DNA of 61,500 bases from NCBI GenBank assembly GCA_945902745.1, contig CAMDNE010000017.1, forward strand, positions 1 through 61,500. Reading direction: 5' to 3'. The position numbers and the translations under genes are program-made. Source of the stretch: Chitinophaga pinensis (GTDB lineage: Bacteria; Bacteroidota; Bacteroidia; Flavobacteriales_D; Crocinitomicaceae). Positions 26,472 through 34,395 of the stretch are shown piece by piece. Each line of letters opens with the position of its first letter. The stretch's first letter is position 1. Below the pieces are notes generated by a model. It made no database searches. It was not told the DNA's origin and saw only the letters and a list, made by a program, of their open reading frames with translations.

Positions 26472-27431
26472 ATGCGCATTTTATTATTTACAGCGATTAT
26501 ATTTTCGCCTTTCGTATTTTTTAGTCAAACCAAAAAATCGTGGGATGACCAAAAAATTGAAGTTCATAACAACCAAACTGTAAGCACCATAATGCATGCT
26601 GAATCACTCTTTGAAGATCGTTGGGATGTACTTCCACAACCTCAATTTTGGAAACAAATCATGGTACTGTCTCCAGACTCTTGTTTGATTAATGTAGCTG
26701 CATCGCGAGTTGTTTTGAAAAAAATGTCTGTGAGAGATTGGTCGAAACAAACTGAACTTCAAAAAGGGATTTTTAAAGACAGCTTGCGCACGGAATTTTC
26801 ATTGGCCAGTGATGCACAAATAAATGTTACAACAGGAAAGAATGATTTTTATAAATTCAAAGAAGTTTATCCGAGTTTATCAAAAGGAGTTGAGGCATTC
26901 GAACGATTTGGTGTAGATCCTTGGTATGCGCAAGCTATTTTATTAATAGAAAGTCCAGGACAACTTAAAAAATCTTCTGCTGGAGCGTATGGAGCATTTC
27001 AATTAATGCCTTCCGTTGCAAGAGCACAAGGATTGACAGTAAACAGTCAAATTGACGAACGAAAAGATTTTGATAGATCAGCCTATGGTGCTTCACGTTT
27101 AATAAGTCGTGTGTGCATTCCTGAAGCCAAAAGAATTTTAAATGCACACCACTTAACATACAATGAATCTGATTTATGGTTTCGTTTATTCGTTTTACAC
27201 GTTTACCATGCTGGTTCAATGAATGTGAGCGCGGTTGTCAATAAGATCAATCCAACAGTTGGAAGTCAAGAATTGATTACGCTGATGTGGCAAACTACCG
27301 CTGGTGATTTTGGAAATAACTCTCAAAATTATACGCAATTGGCTTTGGCTTCACAACTTATTTTACATGATATGATCTATCAGCAATGTGAAGAGATTTT
27401 TGATTGTGTAGCATTTTCACAATTGAGATGA
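26472..27431 (+). CDS. Lytic transglycosylase SLT-domain protein
   Basis: 319 residues with a signal peptide (1-20). The SLT domain is at about 145-275: AILLIESPGQ holds the catalytic Glu, then SSAGAYGAFQLMPSVARAQG and AYGASRLISRV. It cleaves the MurNAc-GlcNAc bond of peptidoglycan to a 1,6-anhydro product in the periplasm. The N-terminal 130 residues have no motif I recognise. It is a stand-alone gene; about 570 bases of repeat-rich non-coding DNA follow. Confidence 0.87.
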   Translation: MRILLFTAIIFSPFVFFSQTKKSWDDQKIEVHNNQTVSTIMHAESLFEDRWDVLPQPQFWKQIMVLSPDSCLINVAASRVVLKKMSVRDWSKQTELQKGIFKDSLRTEFSLASDAQINVTTGKNDFYKFKEVYPSLSKGVEAFERFGVDPWYAQAILLIESPGQLKKSSAGAYGAFQLMPSVARAQGLTVNSQIDERKDFDRSAYGASRLISRVCIPEAKRILNAHHLTYNESDLWFRLFVLHVYHAGSMNVSAVVNKINPTVGSQELITLMWQTTAGDFGNNSQNYTQLALASQLILHDMIYQQCEEIFDCVAFSQLR

Positions 27432-27462
27432 AAGACATTTTCGCTTCTTTTCTCAATGTAAT

Positions 27463-27490
27463 CAGCTCCGCTGCAGTTACACTGCTGCGG
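27463..27490 (-). repeat. Dispersed GC-rich hairpin repeat, copy 1
   Basis: On the minus strand it contains GCAGCAGTGTAACTGCAGCG, the same core as copies 2 and 3, which lie on the opposite strand. It can fold on itself (GCAGT/ACTGC) and stands out by GC content. Confidence 0.65.
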
Positions 27491-27598
27491 CAAAAAAAGA
27501 TTAAAGTAATAACTGATTATTAATCCCCTCCCCACATTTGAAATACTGCAGCAAAAAAAAATAATTTAAAACAAAGTGAATTTACAAAACACTTTAAT

Positions 27599-27624
27599 CG
27601 CAGCAGTGCAACTGCAGCGAAGCG
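27599..27624 (+). repeat. Dispersed GC-rich hairpin repeat, copy 2
   Basis: Core GCAGCAGTGCAACTGCAGCG, identical to copy 3. It begins inside a stretch shared with copy 3, which also has an AT-rich segment (AAAGAATAATTTAAA-like) before it. Confidence 0.65.
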
Positions 27625-27670
27625 AAAAAGCGGGATAGAAAGCCTAAACGGTTTTATTAATTAATCTTTG

Positions 27671-27815
27671 CCACAGATTCACAGATTATATTTTTTTAGC
27701 AAATAAGGTGCGTTAAATCCGCTGCATAATGCAAAAAGATTGTCTGCAGTAAATTATAATTTTGATCAACACAGCAAATCATACTAGAACTATATTAATC
27801 TGTGCATCTGTGGCA
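27671..27815. repeat. Inverted repeat pair of about 18 bases
   Basis: CCACAGATTCACAGATTA at 27671-27688 faces TAATCTGTGCATCTGTGG at 27796-27813 with one mismatch. About 107 bases lie between the arms, without an ORF. This could be a small non-autonomous element or a long RNA hairpin. Confidence 0.5.
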
Positions 27816-27906
27816 TAAAAAGTTACAGATCCTCGCTCCTACGTATTTATAATGCTTCGGCAAAAAAGAATAATTTAAAATAGTATGGATTTATAAAAGC
27901 AATGGG

Positions 27907-27934
27907 GCGCAGCAGTGCAACTGCAGCGTAGCCG
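27907..27934 (+). repeat. Dispersed GC-rich hairpin repeat, copy 3
   Basis: GCGCAGCAGTGCAACTGCAG followed by CGTAGCCG. It is preceded by an AT-rich segment also seen before copy 2. A more diverged relative is at 45231-45259. Confidence 0.65.
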
Positions 27935-27954
27935 TAACAAGTCAGTTTAAGGCA

Positions 27955-27993
27955 TAAAAAAAGAGGTTTATCTATTGACAAACCTCTTTTTTT
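27955..27993. terminator. Bidirectional terminator
   Basis: GAGGTTT / AAACCTC stem with a 10-base loop, flanked by seven A and seven T. It lies just past the stop of the minus-strand lipoprotein gene at 28006. Confidence 0.85.
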
Positions 27994-28005
27994 GTTTATT
28001 ATTTT

Positions 28006-29451
28006 TTAGATCGTCATATTCCCAATCTTTCCAGAAAGCTCTTTCACAACAACATCCATTGCTTGTTTAAGCACATTTTCTTTTCCGTTTTTAGCTTTAA
28101 TAACGATTTTACTGCCATTTTCATCCATTTCAAAAGTGACGTATTTAATCAAGTAAATCATCTTTTGAGCATCTTCAAATTCGAAAGAAGTTAAATCAAT
28201 TCCTTCAAAATTAACGAAAGCGGTTACTCCCTTTTTACCAAATATTTCACAACCAGCAGGAACATTTAGCCTCTTCCCTGCTTGAGGAACAAAATTCATT
28301 GAACTGAATGCAGATAAACCGTTTTTATCCAAATCAACTTTTGCCATTCCTAAAGAAAGTAAGCCTTTAAATCCTTCCGCTAAATTTCGACCATTTTTTC
28401 CTAATCCAACATAAACATTGAAATCTGACATTCCTTCATATGCATTTGGTTCTCCAACCATTACAGCTGCAACTTCACCGCTTAAAAGACCAGCTAAACC
28501 ATCACTTCCTCCCATTGCCATTGCCATTTGTGCTTCACCGCCTAACATATCCATTAAATCCGCCATAGCACCTGGAGAATATTCATCCATAAAAGCTTGT
28601 ACTTTTTTCATGTCGATATTGACAGATAAACCAATTTTCGGGTTTCCTGTACCCAGTTTCGAAACAATTGATGCTCCACCGTCTTTTTTGAAGAACATTT
28701 TGCTTTTCAATAAATCAGAAAAATAATTTTTCGTTTCAATAACAATTGCGCCATTATCAAATGCCATGGTTGTTTGCATGTATGAATCAGCAACAAGTTC
28801 TTTGATACTTTTTTGTTTGTCTGCACTTAAATCTGATAAATCGGTATTCGAAGTTCCATATAAATTGGCAATGCTCATTCCAAGTACAACATCTCCTTTT
28901 GAATTAAGAATTTCATCAATCTTACCTTCAGAAACATCTTCGGTAGATTTATCAAATGCTTCAGTTAATAGTTTCTTTCCATCAAATTCAGCTTTCTTTG
29001 AGATTAGAATTGCCAAATTATTTCTGATTCCAAAACTCACATCACCACTTTGGAAAAACTGAACATCTCCAGATTTTTCAAGATCAAATCCTTGTTGCGT
29101 CAATTTTTGCGTCAACGAATCAGCATTCACAACTTCGAAAAAAGCGTAACTTGTTTCTGGCGTACCATCTTCTAAAAAAGGCCCTTCTAAAGCAAAAAAG
29201 ATAGGCGTTTCAGTATTCAAACTTTTCTTATAAGACTCCAATTCTTTAGAAATCACCAATCCAAACTTTGGAATTTTTTTGTACTCTGTTTTATTTAAAA
29301 TTGTGTTGATATCAGCTTTCCCAAAAGCAACTATTTTCTCGTTTCCATTTAGGAAAGCAGACAAATAATCCTGCACAGGTCGGCCATCTTTGTTTCCTCC
29401 ACAGGAAATAAGTACAAGCGTTAAAATAAAAATTCCAAAAATCTTTTTCAT
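28006..29451 (-). CDS. DUF4836-like lipoprotein
   Basis: 481 residues. Lipobox LVLISC (Cys about 17) after a short signal peptide. The body looks like a Bacteroidota DUF4836 protein: FGKADINTILNKTEYKKIP near the start, a long alternating alpha/beta body, the Gly/Met-rich MADLMDMLGGEAQMAMAMGG segment about two-thirds in, and a final long alpha helix. It is probably exported to the outer membrane or periplasm. Function unknown. It is monocistronic with its own terminator. Confidence 0.72.
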   Translation of the reverse strand: MKKIFGIFILTLVLISCGGNKDGRPVQDYLSAFLNGNEKIVAFGKADINTILNKTEYKKIPKFGLVISKELESYKKSLNTETPIFFALEGPFLEDGTPETSYAFFEVVNADSLTQKLTQQGFDLEKSGDVQFFQSGDVSFGIRNNLAILISKKAEFDGKKLLTEAFDKSTEDVSEGKIDEILNSKGDVVLGMSIANLYGTSNTDLSDLSADKQKSIKELVADSYMQTTMAFDNGAIVIETKNYFSDLLKSKMFFKKDGGASIVSKLGTGNPKIGLSVNIDMKKVQAFMDEYSPGAMADLMDMLGGEAQMAMAMGGSDGLAGLLSGEVAAVMVGEPNAYEGMSDFNVYVGLGKNGRNLAEGFKGLLSLGMAKVDLDKNGLSAFSSMNFVPQAGKRLNVPAGCEIFGKKGVTAFVNFEGIDLTSFEFEDAQKMIYLIKYVTFEMDENGSKIVIKAKNGKENVLKQAMDVVVKELSGKIGNMTI

Positions 29452-29538
29452 GTTAAAAATTTAATCGATGATGTTGAATAGTCAAAAATACATAAAATTT
29501 AATTCAACCCGACATAGCATTTAATGTGCCAACTTCCT

Positions 29539-29546
29539 TAAATTTG
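29539..29546 (+). promoter_or_regulatory. -7 box TAAATTTG abutting an ATG
   Basis: Perfect TAnnTTTG. The A of the ATG at 29550 is four bases after the box, where transcription would be expected to start, so this mRNA may have no leader. Confidence 0.5.
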
Positions 29547-29549
29547 ACA

Positions 29550-30116
29550 ATGCATTTAATTGAACCTTTTTATTTATGGAGAACAGACTACATCGCTTCA
29601 GAGGATCCATTGTCTCCATTTTATGAACGAGAATATAGTGAGTTTGAGTTTAACAATTCAGTGTATGACTTTTACATTCATCCTCAATGGGATACAATGG
29701 GTTCACCAACACTTTTTATCAAAATACTTTATGTTGACTACGACGACCAATTTGCAATAATTGAACTGATTGGTGAATGGAACGATGCAATTGAGAATGA
29801 TATTATGACGTTCAAAAGAGATATCATAGACCCAATAATTGACGAAGGAATAACTAAATTTATATTAATTGGCGAGAATGTTTTAAATTTCCATTATTCG
29901 GACGATTGCTATTACGAAGAATGGTTTGATGATGTTGAAGATGGATGGATTGCGCTGATAAATTTCCATGACCATGTGACCAAAGAGTTTGAAAAGGTAA
30001 ATATTGACCATTATTTCGCTATGGGTGGTGAATTAGATGATATCGAATGGCGCACCTATCAACCCTATCAGTTTTACAAGAAGGTGGAAGAATTAATCAC
30101 AAAACGTTTGACATAA
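29550..30116 (+). CDS. Conserved-looking hypothetical protein
   Basis: 188 residues from the ATG at 29550. The longer frame (GTG at 29526) would start before the promoter's -7 box, so I reject it. The protein is acidic and rich in Trp, Tyr and Phe (EEWFDDVEDGWIALINFHDH, MGGELDDIEWRTYQPYQFY) and has no signal peptide or membrane helix. It may be a STAS-like or NTF2-like cytoplasmic protein, but I recognise no family. A terminator follows at once. Confidence 0.65.
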   Translation: MHLIEPFYLWRTDYIASEDPLSPFYEREYSEFEFNNSVYDFYIHPQWDTMGSPTLFIKILYVDYDDQFAIIELIGEWNDAIENDIMTFKRDIIDPIIDEGITKFILIGENVLNFHYSDDCYYEEWFDDVEDGWIALINFHDHVTKEFEKVNIDHYFAMGGELDDIEWRTYQPYQFYKKVEELITKRLT

Positions 30117-30150
30117 AAAAGCCTGACTTTATTAGCCAGGCTCCATATTT
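30114..30150. terminator. Terminator between convergent genes
   Basis: AGCCTG / CAGGCT stem around 30120-30142 with A-rich and T-rich flanks. It can serve both the gene ending at 30116 and the one ending at 30166. Confidence 0.75.
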
Positions 30151-30165
30151 TAATAGAAAATTCTA

Positions 30166-31047
30166 TTACTTCTGAATCATAATTTTCGCAGACATTACCT
30201 TGTTATTCACAAAGAAGTTCGCAATATAAATTCCATTTTTCAAATCAGATGGTAAAGCTACGCTTTGGTTATTTTGACCAATTTGCGCTGTTCCAAGATC
30301 AGAATGAAAAACTGATCGACCTTTCAAATCAACAAGGTTTAACATCATTTCACCCACACTCAATGTTGTAAAGCTAAATACAGCGCTATTATTTTCTGGA
30401 GAATAACCAACAGTAAAATTTGATTGATTGTCAGTTTGCTCTATTAAACCAAGAGTTGAAGTAATTACGTGTTGAGACAAATAAATAACATCACCAGCAT
30501 CTGTATTACTATTATTTGTTTTATTGGTTGCAACATAAAAAGTAACATCTCCAACATTAGTCGCAGGTGCTGTCCAAGACCAACCCCATAAAGTGGTTGC
30601 ATTTGTATTACTAGTGGCAGTATGATTTGCATAACTTTTTGAGCTCGCAGTATTAATAGCTGTAATTCCAGCAACACCTGTAAATGTTCCAGCCATAACT
30701 CCTGCTGATGTTAAAGCAGTAGCTTGAAAACCTTTTTTTGCAGGGCTAGAAGTCATGTTTAATGCAACAGAATAGGTTGTTCCTGGAACATATGATGTTA
30801 CAGGTGAAACACCAGACAAAACAGTTAAGTTGTTTTCTGTAGTTCCATCTTGTGCTGTTCCTGAATGGCAAGCAGTACAATTTGTTTCACCAGGAGCACC
30901 AGTTCTTCCACCAGCCGCGCCAGAAGAATTTCTCAAATGACCATTTTTCGCAAAATATTTTTCAACTTTAAAATCACCTGATTTTTGAAAAGAAGCAGCT
31001 CCAAGAATTACTAAAGCTGAGAAAGATAAGATGTAATTTTTTTTCAT
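30166..31047 (-). CDS. T9SS protein with CxxCH site and reeler-like (choice-of-anchor V) domain
   Basis: 293 residues from the ATG at 31047, which opens a signal peptide (MKKNYILSFSALVILGAASF); the longer start at 31098 is less likely. A CTACH heme-attachment motif occurs near residue 57, then a beta-rich domain (about 70-215: SYVPGTTYSVALNMTSSPAKKGFQAT, quoted in part) like the reelin-type domain of secreted Bacteroidota proteins. A T9SS sorting domain ends it (LKNGIYIANFFVNNKVMSAK). The CxxCH and its place after a cytochrome-like gene suggest a surface redox protein. Last gene of the yceI operon. Confidence 0.8.
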   Translation of the reverse strand: MKKNYILSFSALVILGAASFQKSGDFKVEKYFAKNGHLRNSSGAAGGRTGAPGETNCTACHSGTAQDGTTENNLTVLSGVSPVTSYVPGTTYSVALNMTSSPAKKGFQATALTSAGVMAGTFTGVAGITAINTASSKSYANHTATSNTNATTLWGWSWTAPATNVGDVTFYVATNKTNNSNTDAGDVIYLSQHVITSTLGLIEQTDNQSNFTVGYSPENNSAVFSFTTLSVGEMMLNLVDLKGRSVFHSDLGTAQIGQNNQSVALPSDLKNGIYIANFFVNNKVMSAKIMIQK

Positions 31048-31060
31048 AGTTAATTTAGAT

Positions 31061-31411
31061 TTAGTTATTAAGTTTTCCTTGATTGATCCAGCACGCAAAT
31101 TGTTGAATCAACGTATCATTTAAAGCTGGACCTCCTTTAGGCATCAAGGCCACAGAAGCGCCGTGCAAAGAATTTAGAACAGCTGATGCATTAGCTGAAA
31201 TATTTGTATGATTTGTCAAAGTGTATCCCGTACTATTTCCAACATCATGGCAACTCAAACATTTGGATGAAATCATAGGTGCAATTTGTGTAGCGAAATA
31301 AACTGTGTCAACACAATCCGAAACAACTGGCACTTGGTCTTTTTTACAAGAAAAAACAAGCGAAGTTGCAGTCACGATTACAAAAGCATAAATTAAGTGT
31401 TGATATTTCAT
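31061..31411 (-). CDS. Small c-type cytochrome lipoprotein
   Basis: 116 residues. Lipobox (TSLVFSC, Cys about 22). One CLSCH heme c motif (about 53-57) and a possible axial Met (LMPKGG) downstream, as in class I mono-heme domains. The ATG overlaps the previous stop as ATGA (31408-31411), so it is coupled to the upstream membrane gene. It probably carries electrons at the periplasmic face. Confidence 0.82.
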   Translation of the reverse strand: MKYQHLIYAFVIVTATSLVFSCKKDQVPVVSDCVDTVYFATQIAPMISSKCLSCHDVGNSTGYTLTNHTNISANASAVLNSLHGASVALMPKGGPALNDTLIQQFACWINQGKLNN

Positions 31412-31806
31412 TGTTTTCTGATAAAAAGAGGTTTCAATGCGAACCAGAAAATTGCTGGAAAGAAATGTAAAGTCATTGCAAAAGTTGGAAATATTACTGT
31501 TAAATATTCATCAAAATCCAACGGTAATTTATGCATCATTGGTGAAATTAAACTAGCAAAAATCAACGTTGTAAAAATAAAATTGAAAACGATTTCACCA
31601 TATTTTGGCATTATCTTTTTTGCAGCAAAAAACCCAACGGAAGCTAGTACACATCCAAACATGCATGCTGCAAAAAGATTCATTGTTGTGAATATTTTTG
31701 AGAAATCATACATGAATTCATCTCTTAGCGTTGAATAGAATAAGTAGCATGCCAAACCCGACACAAGACCTGCAGCTATTCCGTGAAATAAATGATTTTT
31801 AAACAT
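31408..31806 (-). CDS. Four-helix membrane protein, unknown
   Basis: 132 residues with four hydrophobic segments (GIAAGLVSGLACYLFYSTL, FAACMFGCVLASVGFFAA, FNFIFTTLIFASLIS, FPTFAMTLHFFPAIFWFAL). There are His residues in helix 4 (TLHFF) and before it, but I do not recognise a heme-binding family. It sits between yceI (4 bases) and a cytochrome gene (ATGA overlap), which fits a membrane partner in an electron-transfer unit. Confidence 0.7.
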   Translation of the reverse strand: MFKNHLFHGIAAGLVSGLACYLFYSTLRDEFMYDFSKIFTTMNLFAACMFGCVLASVGFFAAKKIMPKYGEIVFNFIFTTLIFASLISPMMHKLPLDFDEYLTVIFPTFAMTLHFFPAIFWFALKPLFIRKQ

Positions 31807-31810
31807 ATTT

Positions 31811-32347
31811 TTATTTTTTAAGTACTGGAATAGCGTAACTAATATTCATAACATCTGGAACAGCATCACTTTTGTGTCCCACTTTAAAATCCATTCTATT
31901 CACTGTAAAACTTCCACTAAACGTGTAATTTGCACCAACTTTAGTTGCTTTTAAAGGAATGTTTTTCTCTTTTGTGATTCCCTTAATTGTCAATTTACCA
32001 GAAACTGAATAATCAGAACCAGACTTCACAACTTTTGTAGACGTAAATTTAATTTCTGGGTATTTCGCAGCATTGAACCATTCTTCAATTTGCGCTTTTT
32101 TATTCATCATACCATTTCCAGTTGAAATCGAAGACACAACAAACTGTAAATCAAATTTTGAATTTGGCAAATCAGCTTCGTCAAATTTGATTGTTCCTTT
32201 CATTGTTTTAAAAACACCACTTGGATCTTTACTTTTAAATGCAATTGAATAACCATCCGCAATTTTAAAATCTTGCAATGGAGAAACGTACATAGCAGAA
32301 GTTAACAAAACAGTAGCTGCTAAAAGGGGATAAAATATATTTTTCAT
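31811..32347 (-). CDS. YceI family periplasmic protein
   Basis: 178 residues. A signal peptide is followed by the YceI lipocalin-like fold: YSIAFKSKDPSGVFKTMKGT, SIEEW-like region (QIEEWFNAAKYPEIKFTSTK), SGKLTIKGITKEKNIPLKA, and the ending FTVNRMDFKVGHKSDAVPDV. YceI proteins bind isoprenoids such as polyprenyl quinones in the periplasm. First gene of a four-gene unit with a cytochrome, under the promoter at 32373-32380 and the palindrome shared with the pirin operon. Confidence 0.93.
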   Translation of the reverse strand: MKNIFYPLLAATVLLTSAMYVSPLQDFKIADGYSIAFKSKDPSGVFKTMKGTIKFDEADLPNSKFDLQFVVSSISTGNGMMNKKAQIEEWFNAAKYPEIKFTSTKVVKSGSDYSVSGKLTIKGITKEKNIPLKATKVGANYTFSGSFTVNRMDFKVGHKSDAVPDVMNISYAIPVLKK

Positions 32348-32372
32348 AATCTTTAAAATTTAATTATACGTA

Positions 32373-32380
32373 CAAAGGTA
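32373..32380 (-). promoter_or_regulatory. -7 box TACCTTTG of the yceI operon
   Basis: Perfect TAnnTTTG on the minus strand, 26 bases before the yceI ATG and 23-24 bases from the operator centre. Confidence 0.7.
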
Positions 32381-32392
32381 AAACAATTCAGA

Positions 32393-32414
32393 TATATTTA
32401 CCATGGTATATAAA
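32393..32414. promoter_or_regulatory. Palindromic operator, copy 2 (yceI operon)
   Basis: Reverse complement of the 22 bases at 13887-13908, with no mismatch. It lies between the end of the DUF5777 gene (32426) and the yceI promoter, over its -33 region, in the same geometry as at the pirin promoter. Confidence 0.7.
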
Positions 32415-32425
32415 AAATAAATGAT

Positions 32426-33352
32426 TTACTCTTTTTCGAATTTTCTACCAATGCAAAAACCTAGCCTAAATTGTCCTTTCAACCAATCTTCGTAGGTATA
32501 TGTAATGAATTGCACATCGCCAAAACCTCTTGAATTGGTAAGGTTAATGGTGAAATTATGTCCAAAAGTGATCCATTCGAAAGCAATCCCCAAACTATTT
32601 GTATTTGCTCCACGATAAGTTGGGTCAGCGAAAGTTTGAAAGTATTCTAAAAGAATTGCCATTTTCGAAGTAAGACCAATTCTCAAAGCTCCTCCTAAAG
32701 CAAAAAGTGTATTCACATCATCTGCTGCAACATAATTTCTATGCACGAGTGTTGGCATAATAGCGACACTTAATCTATCTCCAAATTTCCGCGCAAAATT
32801 CAACTGAGTCGAGTACGCAAATCTGTGTTGCCATTCAGGAAAATGACTCACTTGAGAAACATCTGAAGACGCTTTCATATAAGTATAATTGATTGTAGCG
32901 ACTGCAGAGAGTGAAAATGGAAAACCATGTTTTTCTTGACGGAAAATACGGTACTTAGCAAAACCATCCATTAACGATCGATAAGGTTCCCCAGTTCCTT
33001 TACTTCTGCCGATACCAATCATTAAATTGTCAGTAATCCCATATTCCAAAGCGATGCGCATATCGGTCAAGTTATCAAAACCGAACATGGTTTGAGCCCC
33101 GCCGTCTGTCCCAGCCAAATCTCCAAAACGGTGTTCAATTCTTAATTCATAGACACCTTTTCTTAGTGTTTCAATTGAATGACCATTGATTACACGAGTA
33201 GAATAAAAAGTGTCATCTACTCGATTCGTGTCTTCGACTTCTTCGTAATAAGTCTCTTCTGCAACATAAGTAGAATCTTCTTCTGTGACTTGGGCGTTCA
33301 TTCCAAATGAAATGCACGAAACTGCAGCAAAAATTGTAAAGGTCTTTTTCAT
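32426..33352 (-). CDS. DUF5777-type outer-membrane beta-barrel protein
   Basis: 308 residues. A signal peptide (ends near MNA), an acidic linker, then a beta-barrel-like body with alternating hydrophobic strands and many aromatics (RKGVYELRIEHRFGDLAGTDGG, quoted in part RIEHRFGDLAG; NLTDMRIALEYGITDNLMIG; FRLGFCIGRKFEKE at the end, with aromatic closing strand). DUF5777 proteins are usually found beside YceI and cytochromes, as here. It may be co-transcribed with yceI, though yceI has its own promoter. Confidence 0.82.
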   Translation of the reverse strand: MKKTFTIFAAVSCISFGMNAQVTEEDSTYVAEETYYEEVEDTNRVDDTFYSTRVINGHSIETLRKGVYELRIEHRFGDLAGTDGGAQTMFGFDNLTDMRIALEYGITDNLMIGIGRSKGTGEPYRSLMDGFAKYRIFRQEKHGFPFSLSAVATINYTYMKASSDVSQVSHFPEWQHRFAYSTQLNFARKFGDRLSVAIMPTLVHRNYVAADDVNTLFALGGALRIGLTSKMAILLEYFQTFADPTYRGANTNSLGIAFEWITFGHNFTINLTNSRGFGDVQFITYTYEDWLKGQFRLGFCIGRKFEKE

Positions 33353-33547
33353 TCAGTAAATTTAATTACAAATATTCGAATCCACTTTTTTTATAGACTA
33401 ATTAATTGTTATTTTTTTTAAATCCAAATAAGCACAATAAAACCCACTTTCTTTCAATGAATTATTTATATATTGTTGCCGTGTTAAGATGAACGATTGA
33501 AATTCGAAAGGGTTAGTTTCAAGCGAAAAATTTATTAAAATACTTTA

Positions 33548-34117
33548 ATGACAAAACAAGAATTACGTCTACTTTTCAAGCAAAAAAGGATCGAATTATC
33601 TCCTGATGAATTAGAAAAAAAATCTGAAATGATCTGTAATTCATTGTTCTCAAAATTCCAATTAACGTTTAAAACACTGAGTTTATTTTTACCGATAGAG
33701 CGACAAAAGGAAATTAATACCTATATCATTTTAGAAAAAGGAATTAGCCTTGATGCTAAAATTGCTTTGCCTAAAACCTCTCCTGATTCCGCTCAATTAA
33801 AGCACATTTTATATGAATCACAAGCGCAATTGTCTTTGAATGCGTATGGCATTCCCGAGCCGAAAGATGGAATTGTTATTAAACCCATTCAATTTGATTT
33901 TGTAATTGTACCTTTGTTAGCAATTGACAAATTCGGTTATCGAATTGGTTATGGAAAAGGTTATTACGATCGTTTTTTGAAAAAATGTGCTCCAAATTGT
34001 ATTTTCATTGGGTTGCATTTATTTGAGGAATTCAGCGAAATTGATGATCTAAACAAATATGACATTCCATTGAATTATTGCATCACTCCTACTCAAATTA
34101 TTCATTTTGACAACTAA
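33548..34117 (+). CDS. 5-formyltetrahydrofolate cyclo-ligase
   Basis: 189 residues. Family motifs: an N-terminal TKQELRLLFKQKRIELSP, the substrate region YGIPEPKDG, FVIVPLLAIDKFGYRIGYGKGYYDRFL (quoted in part as GYGKGYYDRFL, the ATP/phosphate loop), and DIPLNYCITP near the end. It converts 5-formyl-THF to 5,10-methenyl-THF with ATP in the cytoplasm. Divergent from the DUF5777 gene. Confidence 0.94.
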   Translation: MTKQELRLLFKQKRIELSPDELEKKSEMICNSLFSKFQLTFKTLSLFLPIERQKEINTYIILEKGISLDAKIALPKTSPDSAQLKHILYESQAQLSLNAYGIPEPKDGIVIKPIQFDFVIVPLLAIDKFGYRIGYGKGYYDRFLKKCAPNCIFIGLHLFEEFSEIDDLNKYDIPLNYCITPTQIIHFDN

Positions 34118-34215
34118 TAATACCGATTAAGTTTTGCTAAAACTGGAATAATCCTGCAAGTAAATCTAATTCGGCATTAGACATAAATTAAAAACCAAAA
34201 ATATCACACGTAACA

Positions 34216-34368
34216 ATGGCTAATAACCAAGGGAAATTTCATCTATTGTCCATATTTCTGATTCCAGGATTTTTAGTTACCTTCTTTTTGGCAACAAGTT
34301 GGATTTGGGTATTTCTTTATCTTGGATTTGCTACACTCTTACTTTTTTTCGTTTTTAGAAAAAAATAA
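34216..34368 (+). CDS. 50-residue membrane peptide
   Basis: A small frame from the ATG at 34216 to TAA at 34366-34368. After MANNQGKFHL come two hydrophobic segments (LSIFLIPGFLVTFFLATSW, then a break, then FLYLGFATLLLFFVF) and an RKK end. The Lys end and the length suit a small inner-membrane protein with two helices. It lies between the folate gene and a hypothetical gene on the same strand. Only coding-like composition supports it. Confidence 0.5.
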   Translation: MANNQGKFHLLSIFLIPGFLVTFFLATSWIWVFLYLGFATLLLFFVFRKK

Positions 34369-34395
34369 ACGTAAATTTAAACAACAGAAGTTTTG

